The notes: generated from the sequence alone by a model not told the origin. A stretch of 64,000 bases of DNA from Clostridia bacterium (GCA_017622555.1 JAGAQV010000027.1:1-64000); one strand, 5' to 3'; shown: positions 50,896 through 59,718, counted from the stretch's first letter. Numbers and translations are program-made.

Positions 50896-52089
50896 TTATA
50901 ATTCATTTTCGTGTAATATTACACCGTTTTGCCTTAAAATGTCTTGAAGCATAACAATGTCAGTTTGTGAAAAATCATCAGTAATTGAAGCGGCCACACC
51001 TGCAGCCTCGCCCGTAACGGCACAGCAGGGAATAACACGCATTATATCCCACATACTGTCAGTCACACTTGTGCATCTGCCTGCAACAATAAGATTTTTC
51101 ATTTCACTCGAATATAGTGTTCTAAAAGGCACTTCATATACTGGACCGCGTTTTCGCCAGTCAGACACCATACCAATTGAATCTTCAAAATACTTATGTT
51201 GTTCGGTGTCGTGTAGTGTATATTCACCAACAATTTTTCTTGTCATTCTTATTTGAGGTGTAGTTGCAATTGTGGTTGGAAATATATTTTCATCAATTTT
51301 GCGCTTTTTAATTATATCATTTAAGATTGAAGCGTGGGAAAGCTGTGTCATATCAGATAATTCCTCACCGTCAAGACCGGTAAAACGGCGGTTAACTAAA
51401 TGTGTTTGACTATAATTTTCACCCTTTTGGTCGTCGGGTATGTCACAAAAGCCGAGCATATTAAGCTTATATCCGTCTTCACCGGTTGAATAATACCAAG
51501 CGGCAAGAACATTGCCTTGCTTAAAGCATTCGCAAGTCACACCTGAAAAGTTTGCAATATCACAATCACCAGTAGCATCAATAACGGTGGTAGCCTTGAT
51601 CGCTTGCCGACCGCTTTTATTTTCGATTATGACAGCATTTATTCGCTGTTCGTTTATATCAGTTGCGACAGCATAACTGCCATAAAGAATTTCCACACCT
51701 TCACTTAGAAGTAATTGTTCACTTAAAATTGCAAAAAGCTGTGGGTTAAATTGCACTTCAAAACGTTTATCGTTATCAGTTTTACTTCCAATGTTATCAA
51801 GCCAGTTTTCAGGATATTTATCTTCGGCTCCCATTTTAATTGAAAGGTGTAAAAGTTCTTCTGCAATGCCGAATGATACCTGTCTGCCGAGACCATCACA
51901 CAAGGGAAGATATATTGTAACAATACCTGCTGTTGCTAGACCGCCAAGCATAAACATTTTTTCAAGTAAAATAACTTTTTTACCTTGTCTTGCGGCAGCA
52001 AGTGATGCCGAGATTCCTGCAAAGCCACCGCCGCAGACCAAAACATCACATTCTTTTGTAACGGGTGTATTAATCTTTTCAACAATCAT
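50896..52089 (-). CDS. FAD-dependent oxidoreductase (FAD_oxidored family), copy 2
   Basis: 397 residues. VLVCGGGFAGISASLAAARQGKKVILLEK is the FAD-binding start, GGLATAGIVTIYLPLCDGLG follows, TVIDATGDCDIANFSG is the second contact, and LIVAGRCTSVTDSMWDIMRVIPCCAVTGEAAG the third. It is related to, but clearly diverged from, the neighbour at 48280. It is the first gene of the three-gene unit with the lipase. The substrate is unknown. Confidence 0.85.
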   Translation of the reverse strand: MIVEKINTPVTKECDVLVCGGGFAGISASLAAARQGKKVILLEKMFMLGGLATAGIVTIYLPLCDGLGRQVSFGIAEELLHLSIKMGAEDKYPENWLDNIGSKTDNDKRFEVQFNPQLFAILSEQLLLSEGVEILYGSYAVATDINEQRINAVIIENKSGRQAIKATTVIDATGDCDIANFSGVTCECFKQGNVLAAWYYSTGEDGYKLNMLGFCDIPDDQKGENYSQTHLVNRRFTGLDGEELSDMTQLSHASILNDIIKKRKIDENIFPTTIATTPQIRMTRKIVGEYTLHDTEQHKYFEDSIGMVSDWRKRGPVYEVPFRTLYSSEMKNLIVAGRCTSVTDSMWDIMRVIPCCAVTGEAAGVAASITDDFSQTDIVMLQDILRQNGVILHENEL

Positions 52090-52174
52090 AGGTCACCATT
52101 AATTAAATTATTTTTACATAAAATTATAACATTGTATGTTTTAAAATGCAACGCTTTTCGGCAAATTATTCCCG

Positions 52175-52203
52175 TTGCAAGTATGGTTTATTTGTGTTAT
52201 AAT
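52175..52203 (+). promoter_or_regulatory. Promoter of the branching-enzyme gene
   Basis: TTGCAA (52175-52180), 17 bases, TATAAT (52198-52203), 37 bases before the ATG. Confidence 0.8.
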
Positions 52204-52240
52204 ATTTAAAGAATTCCAAACAGGAAGTGAGAGTGCTTAA

Positions 52241-54211
52241 ATGATACCAAAAATAATTAAAATCGATCCGTATTTAACTCCATATAAGGACGATTTGAGT
52301 GCCCGTATGAATAATTTTACCCAAAAAAAGCTTGAGCTTTGCGGTAATGGCAGTTTAATGGATTTTGCGAACGGTCATCATTATTTTGGCTTTCACAAAA
52401 CAAATGACGGATGGGTTTATCGCGAATGGGCACCCGCCGCTGACCGTATGTTTTTAACGGGTGATTACAATGGTTGGGATATTTTTAAAAACGAAATGAC
52501 ACGTCTTGAAAACGGCGTTTTTGAAATATATTTAGGCAATGAACTTCGTAATGGTATGAAGGTACAGGCTATTGTTGAAAAAAACGGTCAAATTTTACGT
52601 CGTGTGCCATCTTATGCGACAAGGGTTGTACAAGATGAGGTGACGTACCTTTGGTGCGCCGAGGTTTGTGAAATTTCCAACTTGTATCCTTGGGATGACG
52701 ATAAGTTTAAAATGCCTAAAACACCGCTTATTTATGAATGTCATATCGGTATGGCACAGGATAAATATGGCATTGGCACTTATACTGAATTTGCCGATAA
52801 CATTTTGCCACGTATTAAAAAACTTGGTTATAACACAATTCAAATAATGGCTGTAATGGAGCACCCGTATTATGGCTCGTTCGGCTATCAGGTTTCTAAC
52901 TTTTTTGCACCTTCTTCACGCTTTGGTACAGCAGATGAGCTAAAATATTTAATCAATAAAGCGCATAAAATGGGTATTGCTGTGCTTTTAGATATTGTTC
53001 ATTCCCACGCTGTTAAAAACACAAACGAAGGCCTTAACGAATTTGACGGTACTGATTATCAGTATTTTCATGCGGGTGGCAAGGGTGATCATCCCGCTTG
53101 GGGAACGAAGCTATTTAATTACGCAAAGCATGAGGTTTTACACTTTTTGCTTTCAAATGTTAAATATTGGATGGATGAATTCCATTTTGACGGCTTCCGT
53201 TTTGATGGTGTTACTTCTATGCTTTACCACGATCACGGTTTAGGAAGTGCATTTGTTAATTATGATATGTATTTTTCAATGAATACCGATACGGACGCCA
53301 TCACATATTTAATGCTCGCCAACGACCTTATTAAAGAAATTAATCCAAAAGCAATTACTATTGCTGAAGATATGTCGGGTATGCCGGGTATGTGCCTTCC
53401 CATTAAATATGGCGGAATCGGCTTTGATTATCGACTTTCTATGGGTGTACCTGATTTGTGGATTAAATACCTCAAGGATATTTCGGATGATTATTGGAAT
53501 ATGGGTAATTTGTGGTGGGAGCTTAATTCCCGTCGTCCGAAGGAAAAGGTGATAGGTTACTGTGAATCGCACGATCAGGCGCTAGTAGGTGATAAAACCA
53601 TAATGTTCCGCTTGTGTGATGCTAATATGTATACCTCTATGAATAAAGGAACGAATGATTCGGTTATTTACCGCGGAATTGCCCTTCACAAAATGATTCG
53701 TCTTGTTACTTCATCACTTGCAGGTGACGGTTACCTTAATTTTATGGGCAATGAATTTGGTCATCCCGAATGGATTGATTTTCCACGTGAGGGCAACGGA
53801 TGGAGTTATCACTACTGTCGCAGACAATGGAATTTAGTTGACAATCCAGACCTTTTGTATATGGGACTTAATGAATTTGATAAGGCTATGATTTCTTTTC
53901 TTAAAAAGGAAAAAATTCTAAAATCCAAGGCCGACCTTTCATTAATCCATGAAGATGATAAAATTTTAGCATATAAAAAGGAAGATAAATTATTTGTTTA
54001 TAATTTCCATCCTTATAAGTCGTTTGAAGGTTATGCTATTCCTGCCCAAAGCGGTGAATATAAAGTGATTTTATCAACTGATGACAGTGATTTTGGCGGT
54101 CATAACCGCGTTGATAAAGAATATGTTTATAAAACCGAAATAATTGACGGCAGGGAATGTATTAAACTTTATATTCCGTCACGCTCAGCCTTTGTATTAA
54201 AGAAAGTTTAA
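52241..54211 (+). CDS. glgB: 1,4-alpha-glucan branching enzyme, eukaryote-like type
   Basis: 656-residue GH13 enzyme making alpha-1,6 branches in glycogen. The CBM48 region (VYREWAPAADRMFLTGDYNGWD, residues ~65-90) is followed by the TIM barrel: LDIVHSHAVKN, FHFDGFRFDGVTSM (nucleophile Asp), ITIAEDMSGMP (acid/base Glu), GYCESHDQALVGDK. The start DPYLTPYKDDLSARM and the segments IMAVMEHPYYGSFGYQVSNF and LNFMGNEFGHPEWIDFPREG resemble human/yeast GBE1 more than Escherichia GlgB. No other glycogen genes adjoin it. Confidence 0.93.
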   Translation: MIPKIIKIDPYLTPYKDDLSARMNNFTQKKLELCGNGSLMDFANGHHYFGFHKTNDGWVYREWAPAADRMFLTGDYNGWDIFKNEMTRLENGVFEIYLGNELRNGMKVQAIVEKNGQILRRVPSYATRVVQDEVTYLWCAEVCEISNLYPWDDDKFKMPKTPLIYECHIGMAQDKYGIGTYTEFADNILPRIKKLGYNTIQIMAVMEHPYYGSFGYQVSNFFAPSSRFGTADELKYLINKAHKMGIAVLLDIVHSHAVKNTNEGLNEFDGTDYQYFHAGGKGDHPAWGTKLFNYAKHEVLHFLLSNVKYWMDEFHFDGFRFDGVTSMLYHDHGLGSAFVNYDMYFSMNTDTDAITYLMLANDLIKEINPKAITIAEDMSGMPGMCLPIKYGGIGFDYRLSMGVPDLWIKYLKDISDDYWNMGNLWWELNSRRPKEKVIGYCESHDQALVGDKTIMFRLCDANMYTSMNKGTNDSVIYRGIALHKMIRLVTSSLAGDGYLNFMGNEFGHPEWIDFPREGNGWSYHYCRRQWNLVDNPDLLYMGLNEFDKAMISFLKKEKILKSKADLSLIHEDDKILAYKKEDKLFVYNFHPYKSFEGYAIPAQSGEYKVILSTDDSDFGGHNRVDKEYVYKTEIIDGRECIKLYIPSRSAFVLKKV

Positions 54212-54215
54212 GTTA

Positions 54216-54245
54216 AACCGACCTGTAATATGGTCGGTTTTCTTA
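54216..54245 (+). terminator. Terminator after glgB
   Basis: AAACCGACC and GGTCGGTTT pair around 8 bases, followed by TCTTAT. Confidence 0.75.
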
Positions 54246-54247
54246 TA

Positions 54248-54275
54248 TTGACAACATATCAATTTATGATACAAT
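54248..54275 (+). promoter_or_regulatory. Promoter of the beta-galactosidase gene
   Basis: TTGACA (54248-54253), 16 bases, TACAAT (54270-54275). Confidence 0.7.
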
Positions 54276-54300
54276 AAACTTAAATTGGGGGGCGATTTTA

Positions 54301-56127
54301 TTGCTTACGTTTAAGGATAAAAAATTTTATTTAGACGGCGAAGAGTTTTTGATTCAAAGCGGTGCTTTTCATTATTTTAGGGCGCTTCCTGAATACTGGG
54401 AAGATATTATGCTTAAAATTAAAGCTTGTGGTCTTAATACGGTTGAAACCTACACTTGTTGGAATTTGCACGAAAAGCATAAAGGCGAGTATGATTTTAG
54501 CGGTATGCTTGATATTGAACGCTTTTTAAAAACTGCGCAAAAGGTTGGACTTAAAGTTATAGTTAGACCGGGTCCGTTCATTTGTGCCGAATGGGAAAAC
54601 GGCGGTTTGCCATCGTGGCTTTTAAAGCGTGAATATAAAATTCGTCCTCGTTGTATGAGCGAGCCATACATCACTTTTTTGAAAGAATGGTTACATATTT
54701 TATTTAAAAAAATAAGACCTTATCTTGATGTAAACGGCGGTCCTATAATTGCAATGGCAGTCGAAAATGAATATGGCTCTTTTGGTGATGATATTAATTA
54801 CTTACGAGAGCTTGAAAAGGTCTTTATTGATGAAAAAATGGAATGCCTATACTTTGCGGCTGACGGCGGTAACAATTATTATACTTCTACCGGCAGAAGC
54901 GGCAAGCACATTGTTCAAGGTATTGACGAAGGCGGAATTTGGTCACTTGGCGATGGTCATTTTAAATTTATGGACACACTCGACTGTCCGTATTTTGTTG
55001 CTGAATATTGGGCAGGTAATTTTACTGACTGGGGTTATAAGGAATGTACAAACATTCCCGCTGAAGCTTTTCAGAAAAGCCTTGATATGATCGAAAAATA
55101 CAAATCCAGCTTTAATATGTATATGATTTTCGGTGGAACAAATTTCGGTTTTACAAACGGTGCACAGGATTATATGAATTCAACCGCTCTTAATTTTAAT
55201 CCTGTAATTACAAGCTATGATTATGATGCTGCAATAACCGAATGGGGCGGCTATACTGAACGATATATGGCTATTAAGGAAATGATGGAGCGTGACCACG
55301 GTCCAGCGCCCATTGAAATGCCGAAATCTCCTGTACTTCAAAATATTGGTAAGGTTTGTCTTACACAGTCTTCTGCTTTGTTTGATAATTTGAGTATGGG
55401 TAAATCTTATAAAAGCGTCACTGTTGAGACAATGGAAGAATTTGGTCAATGGAGCGGTTATATTCTTTACAGCAAAACCTTTAAGCATAACACTCATCTT
55501 GATTTGGTTAAGCTTATTGGAATTCACGACCGCGCACAAGTTTTTTTAAATGGCGAATATGTCGACGTTGCTTGTCGTGTTCAAAGCGATGATGCTGTAA
55601 TTCAGCTTCCTAAACGCATTGAAATAGGTGATAGACTTGACATTTTGGTTGAGAATATGGGTAGAATATGCTACGGTGAAAAGACCTATATCGGCGATCG
55701 AAAGGGAATTGACGGTGCTGTTGTTTTGACTGAGTGTAAAGGTAACGGTATTCGCACACCGGGTAAGGTTACTTTTAACTGGGATGTCACTTGTTTGGAA
55801 CTTGATGATGTTTCTTCGGTTAAATATTCACAAGGTACCGATGTAAAATGTCCTGCATTCTTCAAAGGAACGTTTAAAGCTGAAAATAAAAATTCATGCT
55901 TTGTTCATTTCGATAATTTAACAAAAGGTGTTATTTATATTAACGGTTTTAATATTGGCAGATATTGGGATTTTGGTCCTTTAAAAGCGCTATATATTCC
56001 CGGCGCTTTGTTAAAGGAAGAAAATGAAATTGTTATTTTTGAAACCGATGGTATTAAAGGCGAAGCAAGTGTTATTATTAATGATATTTGCGGTATCGAA
56101 AATCACAAAAAGGAAATAATTATTTAA
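54301..56127 (+). CDS. Glycoside hydrolase family 35 beta-galactosidase
   Basis: 608 residues starting at TTG 54301 after GGGGGGCG. The barrel has FHYFRALPEYWEDIMLKIKACGLNTVETYTCWNLHE, VRPGPFICAEWENGGLP, the acid/base VENEYGSFG and the nucleophile region CPYFVAEYWAGNFTDWG. IFGGTNFGFTNGA completes the site. C-terminal jelly-roll domains follow (ILVENMGRICYG, VYINGFNIGRYWDFGP). No signal peptide is seen, so it acts inside the cell on short galactosides taken up by an unlinked transporter. Confidence 0.95.
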   Translation: MLTFKDKKFYLDGEEFLIQSGAFHYFRALPEYWEDIMLKIKACGLNTVETYTCWNLHEKHKGEYDFSGMLDIERFLKTAQKVGLKVIVRPGPFICAEWENGGLPSWLLKREYKIRPRCMSEPYITFLKEWLHILFKKIRPYLDVNGGPIIAMAVENEYGSFGDDINYLRELEKVFIDEKMECLYFAADGGNNYYTSTGRSGKHIVQGIDEGGIWSLGDGHFKFMDTLDCPYFVAEYWAGNFTDWGYKECTNIPAEAFQKSLDMIEKYKSSFNMYMIFGGTNFGFTNGAQDYMNSTALNFNPVITSYDYDAAITEWGGYTERYMAIKEMMERDHGPAPIEMPKSPVLQNIGKVCLTQSSALFDNLSMGKSYKSVTVETMEEFGQWSGYILYSKTFKHNTHLDLVKLIGIHDRAQVFLNGEYVDVACRVQSDDAVIQLPKRIEIGDRLDILVENMGRICYGEKTYIGDRKGIDGAVVLTECKGNGIRTPGKVTFNWDVTCLELDDVSSVKYSQGTDVKCPAFFKGTFKAENKNSCFVHFDNLTKGVIYINGFNIGRYWDFGPLKALYIPGALLKEENEIVIFETDGIKGEASVIINDICGIENHKKEIII

Positions 56128-56132
56128 ATTTT

Positions 56133-56158
56133 AAAGCCCACCTTAATCGGTGGGTTTT
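56133..56158 (+). terminator. Terminator after GH35 gene
   Basis: AAAGCCCACC and GGTGGGTTTT pair around 6 bases, followed by TTTTG. Confidence 0.75.
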
Positions 56159-56215
56159 GTTATATTTCAAGCTTTTTTACTAATAATAATTAAAAACTTT
56201 AAAGAGGGTTCAATT

Positions 56216-57220
56216 ATGGTAAAAAAACTTGGAAAAACAGTTATTTTAGAAAACAAACCAACAATTATAGGTTATGGCTCAATTGTGGGTAAAAAAGAGC
56301 ATGAAGGGCCTTTATCAAACGAATTTGATACTTATATTGATGACAGTTACTTTGGCGAAGAAAGCTATGAAAAAGCTGAAAGCAAATTGCAAACAACAGC
56401 GGTTGAAATTGCACTTAAAAAATCAAATCTAAAGCCAGAGGATATTGATAAAATTTTTGCAGGTGATTTATTAAATCAATGTATTGGCTCATCATTTGGG
56501 CTTCGTGATTTCCAAATACCTTTTATTGGTCTTTACGGTGCGTGTTCAACAATGGCGCTGTCCACTGCACTGGCATCAATTTTTGTCGACTGCGGTGCGG
56601 CTGATAAGGCAATAGCAGTAACTTCTTCACATTTTTGTTCGGCGGAAAGGCAATATCGCTTTCCGCTCAATTACGGAAATCAACGTACACCTACTGCACA
56701 ATGGACTGTTACAGGTTCGGGCGCTCTTGTAATTGGAAAAGGGAAAAATATGCCATATATAAATGCCGTTACGTTCGGCGCTATTCAAGACCTTGGAATA
56801 ACGGATGCTAACAATATGGGTGCTGCTATGGCACCTGCTGCAGCCTCAACCATTAGTCAATTTTTTAAGGACACCAAAACTTCGCCCGAAGACTATGATA
56901 TTATCTATACGGGTGATCTCGGTCGGGTTGGAACCGAACTGTTATATGAGCTTATGGATAAAGAAGGGTATGACCTTCGTTGTAGACACGCTGACTGTGG
57001 GAATATAATTTTTAGTGTCGATAATCAGGATGTTCATGCAGGTGGCTCAGGCTGTGGTTGCTCGGCATCAGTTTTAGCTTCATTTGTAATGCATCGTTTT
57101 GAAGAAAATCAGTTTAAAAACATTTTGTTTGTGTCGACGGGGGCATTATTGTCGCCAACCTCCTCATTACAGGGTGAAACAATACCCGGTATTGCGCATT
57201 TATTGAATATTAAAAAGTAG
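56216..57220 (+). CDS. spoVAD: Stage V sporulation protein AD
   Basis: 334 residues from ATG 56216, preceded by AAAGAGGG. Thiolase-like fold without enzyme activity; in spores it binds dipicolinic acid as part of the SpoVA channel. Family hallmarks are GYGSIVGKKEHEGPLSNEFD, AGDLLNQCIGSSFGLRD, LYGACSTMALS and DVHAGGSGCGCSASV. It is separated from spoVAC by about 21 kb, 11 kb of that being the cassette array. spoVAE/EB is not seen in the window. Confidence 0.96.
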   Translation: MVKKLGKTVILENKPTIIGYGSIVGKKEHEGPLSNEFDTYIDDSYFGEESYEKAESKLQTTAVEIALKKSNLKPEDIDKIFAGDLLNQCIGSSFGLRDFQIPFIGLYGACSTMALSTALASIFVDCGAADKAIAVTSSHFCSAERQYRFPLNYGNQRTPTAQWTVTGSGALVIGKGKNMPYINAVTFGAIQDLGITDANNMGAAMAPAAASTISQFFKDTKTSPEDYDIIYTGDLGRVGTELLYELMDKEGYDLRCRHADCGNIIFSVDNQDVHAGGSGCGCSASVLASFVMHRFEENQFKNILFVSTGALLSPTSSLQGETIPGIAHLLNIKK

Positions 57221-57351
57221 TTTTTGCAAAGTTTAAAATAGAAATTAGAGTTGCGTTTTTATTTATTGTTTTTTATAATTAATACAGAATATCGAAACAG
57301 TATAATTGGCAAATAATTCTTTCAAGGTGTTATTATAAAAAAACAAATAAA

Positions 57352-57440
57352 ATGGAGCTTATAATTCATCCGCATGAGCTTACTGACCGTTGGATTGCAT
57401 TAGCCGAGGAATTAAAGCTTGATAGATTAAGTATGCACCC
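57352..57440 (+). pseudogene. Short 5' gene fragment joined to a GH2 relic
   Basis: About 30 codons (MELIIHPHELTDRWIALAEELKL...) look like the beginning of a strand/helix unit of a barrel protein that I cannot name. They stop making sense at 57440, where a different gene's 3' end begins in another frame. 57221-57351 is AT-rich with no other feature. Confidence 0.45.
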
Positions 57441-57677
57441 GAAGAAGGCGGCTGGGGCTATGGTAATGGTCCTAAAACTCTTGATGAATTTTATGACCGC
57501 TTTAAAGGCCTTACCGATGCTTTACTTGATAACTACGAAATGTTTGCTTTGTGTTATACACAGCTTACTGACGTTGAACAGGAGCAAAACGGTCTTTACA
57601 CCTATGACCGTGCGCCCAAATTCGACTGCAAAAAGCTATATGATGTTATGACTCGCAAGGCCGCAATAGAAGACTAA
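57441..57677 (+). pseudogene. 3' relic of a GH2 beta-galactosidase
   Basis: 78 codons ending at 57677 read WGYGNGPKTLDEFYDRF, then KGLTDALLDNYEMFALCYTQLTDVEQEQNGLYTYDR (in two parts), typical of the last barrel strands of family 2 beta-galactosidases. About 600 or more N-terminal codons are absent. It lies in frame +2 relative to the preceding fragment. The joint suggests a deletion spanning two neighbouring genes. Confidence 0.75.
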
Positions 57678-57680
57678 ATT

Positions 57681-57711
57681 AAAAAAGACATCCGTTAAGG
57701 ATGTCTTTTTT
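57681..57711. terminator. Bidirectional terminator
   Basis: AAAAAAGACATCC and GGATGTCTTTTTT form a perfect 13-base stem between the GH2 relic and mgtE. Confidence 0.85.
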
Positions 57712-59092
57712 ATATATTCAATAATAAAACTGCTACATTAAAGTAAACAATAAGTGAAACAGCGTCAACAATGGTTGTAATAAATGGACTTGCCATAACT
57801 GCAGGGTCAGCGCCAAGCTTTTTGGCTATAATCGGTAAAACCGAGCCCACAACCTTTGCAACAATAATAGCAATGAATAACGTAATTGAAACAACTAAAA
57901 TTTCTTCAATTTGACGCCCAGGGTCAAAATTATGAAAGATTAAATAATCAATTAAATACATTTTTGCGAAATTAACAATTGATAATGCAACACTGCAAAT
58001 TAAGGCAACACGAAGTTCCTTCCAAATCACACGGAAAATGTCAGTAAACTGAATGTCGCCAAGCGAAAGTGCACGAATAACAGTAACAGAAGACTGACTG
58101 CCACCATTACCTGCAGTATTCATAAGCATTGGAATAAACGCTATCAAAGCGGGAACAAATGTGAGTTTTTCTTCAAAGCTTGAAATTATTGCCCCAGTAA
58201 ATGTGGCTGATATCATAAGTATCATAAGCCAAATAATACGTGATTTAAAGGTTGAAAACACACCGGTTTTTAAATATGGCTTATCAGTAGGGGAAATAGC
58301 CGCCATTTTTTCAATATCCTCAGTTGCTGCTTCCTGAATAACGTCAATAGCATCATCAACTGTTACAATACCAATAAGACGATTTTCTGTATCAACGATT
58401 GGTAAAGCCATAAAGTCGTATTTTTCAAACATAGCCGCAACTGATTCCTTGTTGTCAAGGGTGTTTGCAAAAATTACGTTTTCTTCCATTATATCCTCAA
58501 TAATGGCGTCATATTCATTTAAAAGTAAATCACGCACAGAAACAATGCCCAATAGATGCCGTCTTGAGTCGGTAACGTAACAGGTGTATATCATTTCACT
58601 GTCAACACCACGACGGCGAATTCTTTCAAATGCTTCCTTAACCGTCATTGTTTTTTTAAGGTCGATATATTCGGTATTCATAATACTGCCAGCACTGTCA
58701 TCAGGGTAGGCAAGCAGTTGGTTAATTACCTTGCGTGTACCTGCATTGGTTTGCGTCAAAATTCGCTTTACAACGCTTGCAGGCATTTCTTCAATGATAT
58801 CAACTGTATCATCAATAAAAAGCTCATCAAGAACCGATTTAAGCTCTTTATCGTTAAATTTAGAAATTAAAAATTCCTGACTATCGCTTTCCATATAAGC
58901 GAATACCTCAGCCGCGAGCTCTTTTGGTAAAATACGGAAAACAACGGGTAAATCTTTTTCGTCAATTTCATCTAAAATAAGGGCAATATCGGCAGGATTA
59001 ATTTCCGACAAAATTTGTTTTAAATTTTGAAGTTTTTTATTTGCTATTAGTTCCAAAATTTCTTCTTGAAGCTCTTTAATTTCTTCGTTCAT
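57710..59092 (-). CDS. mgtE: Magnesium transporter MgtE
   Basis: 460 residues from the ATG at 59092, 9 bases after GGAGGATT; an upstream in-frame ATG at 59188 has no site. Cytoplasmic N domain (INPADIALILDEIDEKDLPVVFRILP), two CBS domains (YCVTDSRRHLLGIVSVRDLL, ALPIVDTENRLIGIVTVDD) that sense Mg2+, then five membrane helices with the selectivity-filter region NTAGNGGSQSSVTVIRALSLGD. A gated Mg2+ channel. A leader hairpin sits at 59121-59151. Confidence 0.95.
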   Translation of the reverse strand: MNEEIKELQEEILELIANKKLQNLKQILSEINPADIALILDEIDEKDLPVVFRILPKELAAEVFAYMESDSQEFLISKFNDKELKSVLDELFIDDTVDIIEEMPASVVKRILTQTNAGTRKVINQLLAYPDDSAGSIMNTEYIDLKKTMTVKEAFERIRRRGVDSEMIYTCYVTDSRRHLLGIVSVRDLLLNEYDAIIEDIMEENVIFANTLDNKESVAAMFEKYDFMALPIVDTENRLIGIVTVDDAIDVIQEAATEDIEKMAAISPTDKPYLKTGVFSTFKSRIIWLMILMISATFTGAIISSFEEKLTFVPALIAFIPMLMNTAGNGGSQSSVTVIRALSLGDIQFTDIFRVIWKELRVALICSVALSIVNFAKMYLIDYLIFHNFDPGRQIEEILVVSITLFIAIIVAKVVGSVLPIIAKKLGADPAVMASPFITTIVDAVSLIVYFNVAVLLLNI

Positions 59093-59120
59093 TATAATTA
59101 ATCCTCCTATAAAAATAATA

Positions 59121-59151
59121 ATCCCCGTTATTGTTGTTTTATAACGGAGAT
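59121..59151 (-). promoter_or_regulatory. Hairpin in the mgtE leader
   Basis: On the minus strand ATCTCCGTTAT pairs with ATAACGGGGAT (one wobble) around 9 bases and is followed by TATTATTTTTATA just before the mgtE ribosome site. It could be an attenuator. It is too short to be a classical M-box riboswitch. Confidence 0.45.
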
Positions 59152-59204
59152 CTTTTAAAATTTTAACACTTAAAGTATTATTTGTCAACCTCTTACAATT
59201 TTTA

Positions 59205-59352
59205 GTGAAGTATCGGCTGATGCCGATGTGAAGTTATGCCGTAGGCATAATGAAGTTTTGTGCTGACATACAAAGTGAAGTTAAGTGCGCCACTCACTTC
59301 CGAAGAAACTTCACTGTCCGTAGGACAACTTCACTTGCGAAGCAAACTTCAC
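59205..59352. repeat. GTGAAG/CTTCAC hairpin-repeat array
   Basis: The left half carries repeated GTGAAGT (or TGAAGT) words, the right half ACTTCAC words, so the whole folds as one large imperfect palindrome. Between the words are short hairpins: ATCGGC/GCCGAT, TTATGCC/GGCATAA, TTTGT/ACAAA, GTCC/GGAC, TTGC/GCAA. No coding potential is seen. Similar arrays occur between genes in Firmicutes; this one lies beside tRNA genes. Confidence 0.75.
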
Positions 59353-59374
59353 GCGCTGAAAGGCACACTTAGTT

Positions 59375-59412
59375 GCAAAAAGAGCTTTGTCTTTCGACAA
59401 AGCTCTTTTTGC
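59375..59412. terminator. Terminator of the tRNA-Ser pair
   Basis: GCAAAAAGAGCTTTGTC and its complement form a 17-base perfect stem with loop TTTC. It lies right behind the tRNA genes on the minus strand. Confidence 0.9.
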
Positions 59413-59506
59413 TGGCGGAGTAGGAGAGACTTGAACTCTCGCACCGGGGTTTAGCCGGCCTACGCCCTTAGCAGGGGCGCCTCGTCACCAACTTGAGTAC
59501 TACTCC
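59413..59506 (-). tRNA. tRNA-Ser (anticodon GCU)
   Basis: Minus-strand cloverleaf: acceptor GGAGTAG pairs with CTACTCC, anticodon arm CGCCC-CTGCTAA-GGGCG giving GCU, a long variable arm (class II, as in serine tRNAs), T arm GAGAG-TTCAAGT-CTCTC and encoded CCA. It reads AGC/AGU codons. Confidence 0.93.
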
Positions 59507-59543
59507 AAATTGCTAAACGCTGTATCGCGTATTAAATTAAAAA

Positions 59544-59630
59544 TGGCGGAGAGGAAGGGATTCGAACCCTTGTGGCTTGCGCCAAACGGTTTTCAAGACC
59601 GCCTCGTTATGACCGCTTCGATACCTCTCC
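59544..59630 (-). tRNA. tRNA-Ser (anticodon UGA)
   Basis: Minus-strand cloverleaf: acceptor GGAGAGG pairs with CCTCTCC, anticodon arm CGGT-CTTGAAA-ACCG giving UGA, long variable arm, T arm AAGGG-TTCGAAT-CCCTT and encoded CCA. It reads UCA codons and lies 37 bases upstream of the other tRNA-Ser, probably in one transcript. Confidence 0.95.
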
Positions 59631-59685
59631 GTGCGACTAAATTATTTTAACATAACTAATTTTAAAAGTCAACCATTAAATTTAA

Positions 59686-59713
59686 ATAACCCACATATTT
59701 TTTGTGGGTTATT
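59686..59713. terminator. Terminator after the XRE gene
   Basis: AATAACCCACA and TGTGGGTTATT pair around a short T-rich loop at 59686-59713. Confidence 0.75.
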
Positions 59714-59718
59714 ATTTT

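Noticed and set aside
59093..59204. M-box magnesium riboswitch before mgtE
   Set aside because: The leader is about 60 bases from the start to the hairpin and lacks the long multi-stem fold of that class. Only a simple hairpin is visible.
59205..59352. CRISPR array
   Set aside because: Repeats are 6-7 bases, face each other as a palindrome, have no regular spacer length, and no cas gene is in the window.
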